Assembly: GCA_041552055.1 (NCBI GenBank)
Contig: JBFELO010000094.1
Span: 1-17,993 of the forward strand
DNA: 17,993 bases
Origin: JBFELO01 sp041552055
GTDB taxonomy: Bacteria; Acidobacteriota; Thermoanaerobaculia; Thermoanaerobaculales; Sulfomarinibacteraceae
Reading direction: 5' to 3'
Shown here: positions 15,545 through 17,993 of the stretch, piece after piece
Position numbering within the stretch: the first letter of the stretch is position 1
Layout: every line of letters starts with the position of its first letter
Translations under genes and position numbers: made by a program
The notes under the pieces: generated by a model
What the model saw: only the letters and a program-made list of their open reading frames with translations
The model's database searches: none
What the model was told of the DNA's origin: nothing

Positions 15545-16384
15545 ATGAAAGCCTTCTTCGCATCGGCCAGGCCAGGAACCGAGGTCTCGGTCGGAACCGA
15601 GACCGTCGAAATGCCCATCCTCTACTTCCGCGACGACGCCTTCGGCCTGTTCTTCACGGCGGAGGCCGCGAAGGTGAAGGCCGCCCTGCCGTCGGATCGG
15701 CTGTACCCGGTGCAGCTGCCGGGAGGCCGTGCGTTGGTCGTGATCCTTGCGTTCAACTACATCGAGACCACGATCGGACCGTACGGCGAAATCGCCGTGG
15801 CCGCGCCCGCCGTGTACGGGAAACGGCCACCGATCGGTGCGGTGCCGGCCCTGCTGGAGGCGGGCTATCCGGGGTTTGGCATGGTGGTGCTGCACCTGCC
15901 CGTGACCGGGACCATGGCGCGCGACGGCGGACGTGTCCTGTGGGGCTACACGAAGTTCGTCGCCGACATGAAGTTCACGATCACACCCGAGTACCAGCAG
16001 GTCCGGCTGGGCGAGGAGGATTCGCACATCCTGACGCTGCGGGTGGCGCGGGGAGGAATTGTCCGCCGGGACTCGAAGCCGATCGTCACGTACTCGGTTT
16101 TGGACGGCAAGTTGATCCGGGCCACCATCCCGCACCGGAGCGTGTACCGAATGTCGCTGCGGTCGTCCGGATCGTTCCTGGAGCTGGGCGACCACGTGAT
16201 GGCGGAGTCGATCCGGAACCTGGGACTGTCCAAGAAGCCGCTCATGACCCGGTACTACGTGGAGCGGGGCGCGATCCTGCCGCTTGGCGAGGTGGTCGAG
16301 GACGGCGTCCGCCCGCTCGAGGGCTACTACGGCAAGGACCGCGAGGGCGAGCACGCCGTGGACTACGTCGGGCAGGAGTCCTGA
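15545..16384 (+). CDS. acetoacetate decarboxylase (ADC) family protein
   Basis: A 279-aa protein of the ADC fold. The family's active-site lysine, which forms a Schiff base with a beta-keto acid, corresponds to K137 in VLWGYTKFVAD. Another typical segment is NYIETTIGPYGEI (71-83). ADC-fold proteins include true decarboxylases as well as hydrolases and dehydratases acting on other keto acids, so the reaction is not fixed by sequence. It lacks a signal peptide. Three bases separate its stop from the next start, indicating an operon with the acyl-CoA dehydrogenase genes. ATG 15545 has AGAGGAG about 10 nt upstream. Confidence 0.85.
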   Translation: MKAFFASARPGTEVSVGTETVEMPILYFRDDAFGLFFTAEAAKVKAALPSDRLYPVQLPGGRALVVILAFNYIETTIGPYGEIAVAAPAVYGKRPPIGAVPALLEAGYPGFGMVVLHLPVTGTMARDGGRVLWGYTKFVADMKFTITPEYQQVRLGEEDSHILTLRVARGGIVRRDSKPIVTYSVLDGKLIRATIPHRSVYRMSLRSSGSFLELGDHVMAESIRNLGLSKKPLMTRYYVERGAILPLGEVVEDGVRPLEGYYGKDREGEHAVDYVGQES

Positions 16385-16387
16385 TTC

Positions 16388-17497
16388 GTGGACTCCGGTG
16401 CCGTTCGCGCCCTCGCTCGAACCGCGCGCGACTTCTGCGCCCGCCACGTGGCGCCGATGGTGGCGGCCGAGGGAAAGGACGGAGAACTCGGTCGTCTGGG
16501 ACCCCTGATCGACGAGGCCGAGACGGTCGGCCTGATGGCAACCCCGGATCACGAGGATCACGGCCACGAGTACGGCGTCTGGGGCACCGCGTGCCTCGAG
16601 GGGGGCTCGACGGCGTCGTTGGTGATGCTCGAGGAGGTCGCGAGCGCGTGCGCCGGCGTGGCCGCCTGTCTGCATGTGGGCGGCCTCGGTGCGCTCGAAC
16701 TGGCCGGATCAAAGCTTCGCGCGCGTCGCGTCGCGGTGGCGGTGGTCGTGGGCGGCTGCCGTTTCCCGGACGCCGTGATTGATCGACCGCCTCCGGAGGC
16801 CGCCACGATCCAGGCGCTGGACGGCGGCGTCGAGGTTCTCGGCACCACGGCGTTCATGCACGCGGTGCCGGGCTGGGACGGCTGCGTGGTGTACGGGGCG
16901 GGCGAGGGCGGCTGGCAGCGTGCCTTGGTGCGGCGCGACGGTGCCGGGGTGGAGGTCGCCCCTGCCCAGCGAACGATGGGCCTGGCGGCGATCGAGACTG
17001 TCGCGCTGAGGTTGTCCGCGGCGAAGGTCTGCCCGGAGAACTCTCTCGCCCCTCGCTCTCCACGGTCTCATCTCACGCGGCACCTTCTCGGCCTGGCCGC
17101 TATCGCTCTCGGCAACGCCCGCGGAGCGGTCGCCGCGGCGCGAGAGTACGCCGAGCAGCGGTATCAGGGCGGAGGTCAGATCGAGAGCCACGCGGCGGTG
17201 CAGTCGTTGATCGGGGATGCGGCTTCGCGAGTGGAGGCCGGCTCGGCGCTCCTCCACCGTGCAGCCGAGGAAGATGTCGAGAGCGCCGCCGCGCTGCCCA
17301 TCGCGGCCGCGGCGAAGCTGCGGCTCACCGTGGACTGCTGCCAGGCGGTGACCGACAGTCTGCAGGTGTTCGGCGGGTACGGCTACATGGAGGATTACGG
17401 CCTCGAGAAAAGGCTGCGGGATGCAATGACCCTGAAGACCGTGTCGTTAGCGCCGGACGGTTTGCGGCGGATGGTGGCCCTCGGGGGTGGCCGATGA
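16388..17497 (+). CDS. atypical acyl-CoA dehydrogenase family protein, probably a non-canonical subunit
   Basis: A 369-aa acyl-CoA dehydrogenase-fold protein starting at GTG 16388, three bases after the ADC-family stop. The N-terminal helices (VMLEEVASACAGVAACLHVGG, first 20 residues similar to the family) and the C-terminal QVFGGYGYMEDYGLEKRLRDA (326-346) are clearly of the family. Two standard elements are absent. The TEPxxGSD flavin/substrate loop is missing around 105-135. The YEGT segment with the catalytic Glu, expected after RDA, is replaced by TLKTVSLAPDG. It overlaps the next gene, also an acyl-CoA dehydrogenase, in ATGA. This resembles heteromeric dehydrogenases of steroid side-chain degradation, in which one chain lacks part of the active site. 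Some family members place the Glu elsewhere, so lack of activity is not proven. Confidence 0.8.
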   Translation: MDSGAVRALARTARDFCARHVAPMVAAEGKDGELGRLGPLIDEAETVGLMATPDHEDHGHEYGVWGTACLEGGSTASLVMLEEVASACAGVAACLHVGGLGALELAGSKLRARRVAVAVVVGGCRFPDAVIDRPPPEAATIQALDGGVEVLGTTAFMHAVPGWDGCVVYGAGEGGWQRALVRRDGAGVEVAPAQRTMGLAAIETVALRLSAAKVCPENSLAPRSPRSHLTRHLLGLAAIALGNARGAVAAAREYAEQRYQGGGQIESHAAVQSLIGDAASRVEAGSALLHRAAEEDVESAAALPIAAAAKLRLTVDCCQAVTDSLQVFGGYGYMEDYGLEKRLRDAMTLKTVSLAPDGLRRMVALGGGR

Positions 17498-17993
17498 CGG
17501 GCGAGTTGACGCCGGTCGAGGCACAGAAGAACCTCGGCGCCATCGGTCGATTGATGTACGACGCCCGCGCGCGGACCATCTGGCAGCGTGACACGGCCAC
17601 GCTGCCGCGGGTGTTCCGCAGGCTCCGCCTGCGCTATCGGGACTTCGCGGAGGCGCACATCGCGCCGCACACGCTGGCCGCCGACCTGGATCAGACGTCG
17701 GTGGATGTCAGGAAGCTCTTTGTCAAGTCGGCCCGCAGGGGGTTTCAGACCGAGCTCCTGCCGTGGCCGCTGGGCACCATGAAGTACCGGGCGCTGGCTC
17801 GGTCGTTCCTGCTCGGCCAGGCCCTCAAGGCGGAGGAGTTCTGCACCGCCTGCGGCGGTCTCGGCAACGCGCTGCTCGCCCATGAGCTGGGCATGGCGCC
17901 GATGTTCGTGTGCGGTGATCTCGGAGCCGTGCTCGGCTGGATGCGCAAGATCTACCGCGAGGTCCGCCGCGGTGAGCCGGCCATCGGAGCCTT
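17494..17993 (+). CDS. acyl-CoA dehydrogenase, N-terminal part (runs off the window)
   Basis: ATG 17494 overlaps the preceding TGA (ATGA). The frame is open to the window end, giving the first 166 residues. The all-helical N-terminal domain is visible: FRRLRLRYRDFAEAHIAPHTL, then EEFCTACGGLGNALLAHELGM and a VRRGEPAIGA segment that directly precedes where the TEPxxGSD motif of the middle domain should fall. Together with the truncated-motif neighbour it likely forms a heteromeric dehydrogenase and would supply the catalytic residues; the proof lies beyond base 17993. Confidence 0.8.
   Translation, partial: MTGELTPVEAQKNLGAIGRLMYDARARTIWQRDTATLPRVFRRLRLRYRDFAEAHIAPHTLAADLDQTSVDVRKLFVKSARRGFQTELLPWPLGTMKYRALARSFLLGQALKAEEFCTACGGLGNALLAHELGMAPMFVCGDLGAVLGWMRKIYREVRRGEPAIGA

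Noticed and set aside
15356..16675. 439-codon open frame on the minus strand
   Set aside because: Antisense shadow of the ADC-family gene and the next dehydrogenase; its IGIGIG tail is just the hexamer array translated.

Overview
The window is about 18 kb of GC-rich bacterial DNA, densely coding on the + strand apart from one two-gene minus-strand operon. No rRNA, tRNA, CRISPR array, IS element or phage gene was seen. Best guess for the source is an Acidobacteriota-like lineage, possibly a related deltaproteobacterial or myxobacterial one. The grounds are a membrane Ser/Thr kinase fused to PEGA-like and formylglycine-generating-enzyme-type domains, strong TGA stop usage, high GC, and many stand-alone acyl-CoA enzymes. 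No marker gene is present to prove it.

Region 1 (1-3665) is the most interesting part. It begins with the tail of a probable ArsF-like small protein, overlapped by an ArsG/CcdA-type membrane protein with two membrane Cys-Pro sites, and then a TauE/SafE permease. Converging on these from the minus strand is a two-gene operon. Its first gene is a class I SAM methyltransferase resembling the corrinoid-protein-associated methyltransferase CpaM. Its second gene, overlapping by 4 nt, is an HgcAB-like fusion: a corrinoid-binding domain with an NVWCAAG cap motif, about four membrane helices, and a two-cluster ferredoxin. This is the layout of the mercury-methylation pair HgcA and HgcB on one chain. 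However, the motif Lys is Gly, one ferredoxin Cys is Ala, and the vicinal C-terminal Cys pair is absent. The region could therefore be an uncharacterised membrane corrinoid methyl-transfer system associated with metalloid or thiol/sulfur transport. That role is inference.

Region 2 (3666-7194) holds a divergent intergenic region with two palindromes, a secreted IroE/EstD-type alpha/beta esterase with a C-terminal TPR, a YcaQ/AlkX-type DNA glycosylase, and a TesB acyl-CoA thioesterase with its full catalytic triad.

Region 3 (7195-10656) holds a PaaI-like hotdog thioesterase, a double-hotdog MaoC hydratase and a long-chain acyl-CoA synthetase. Together with TesB they form an acyl-CoA activation, hydration and hydrolysis neighbourhood.

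Region 4 (10834-13759) is one continuous gene remnant: Ser/Thr kinase, membrane helix, PEGA-like domain, FGE-sulfatase domain, alpha/beta hydrolase. It is broken by an in-frame TAG, an extra C in a C6 run, a second TAG and a TGA, yet conserved motifs survive on both sides of every break.

Region 5 (13881-17993) holds a GMC-like flavoprotein with a four-Cys motif, then a 359-bp intergenic region with three hexanucleotide (ATCGGN) arrays, two of them mutually inverted. An acetoacetate decarboxylase-family protein and two tandem acyl-CoA dehydrogenase-family genes follow; the second runs off the window. The first lacks the usual TEPxxGSD and YEGT motifs and probably works as the non-canonical subunit of a heteromeric enzyme.
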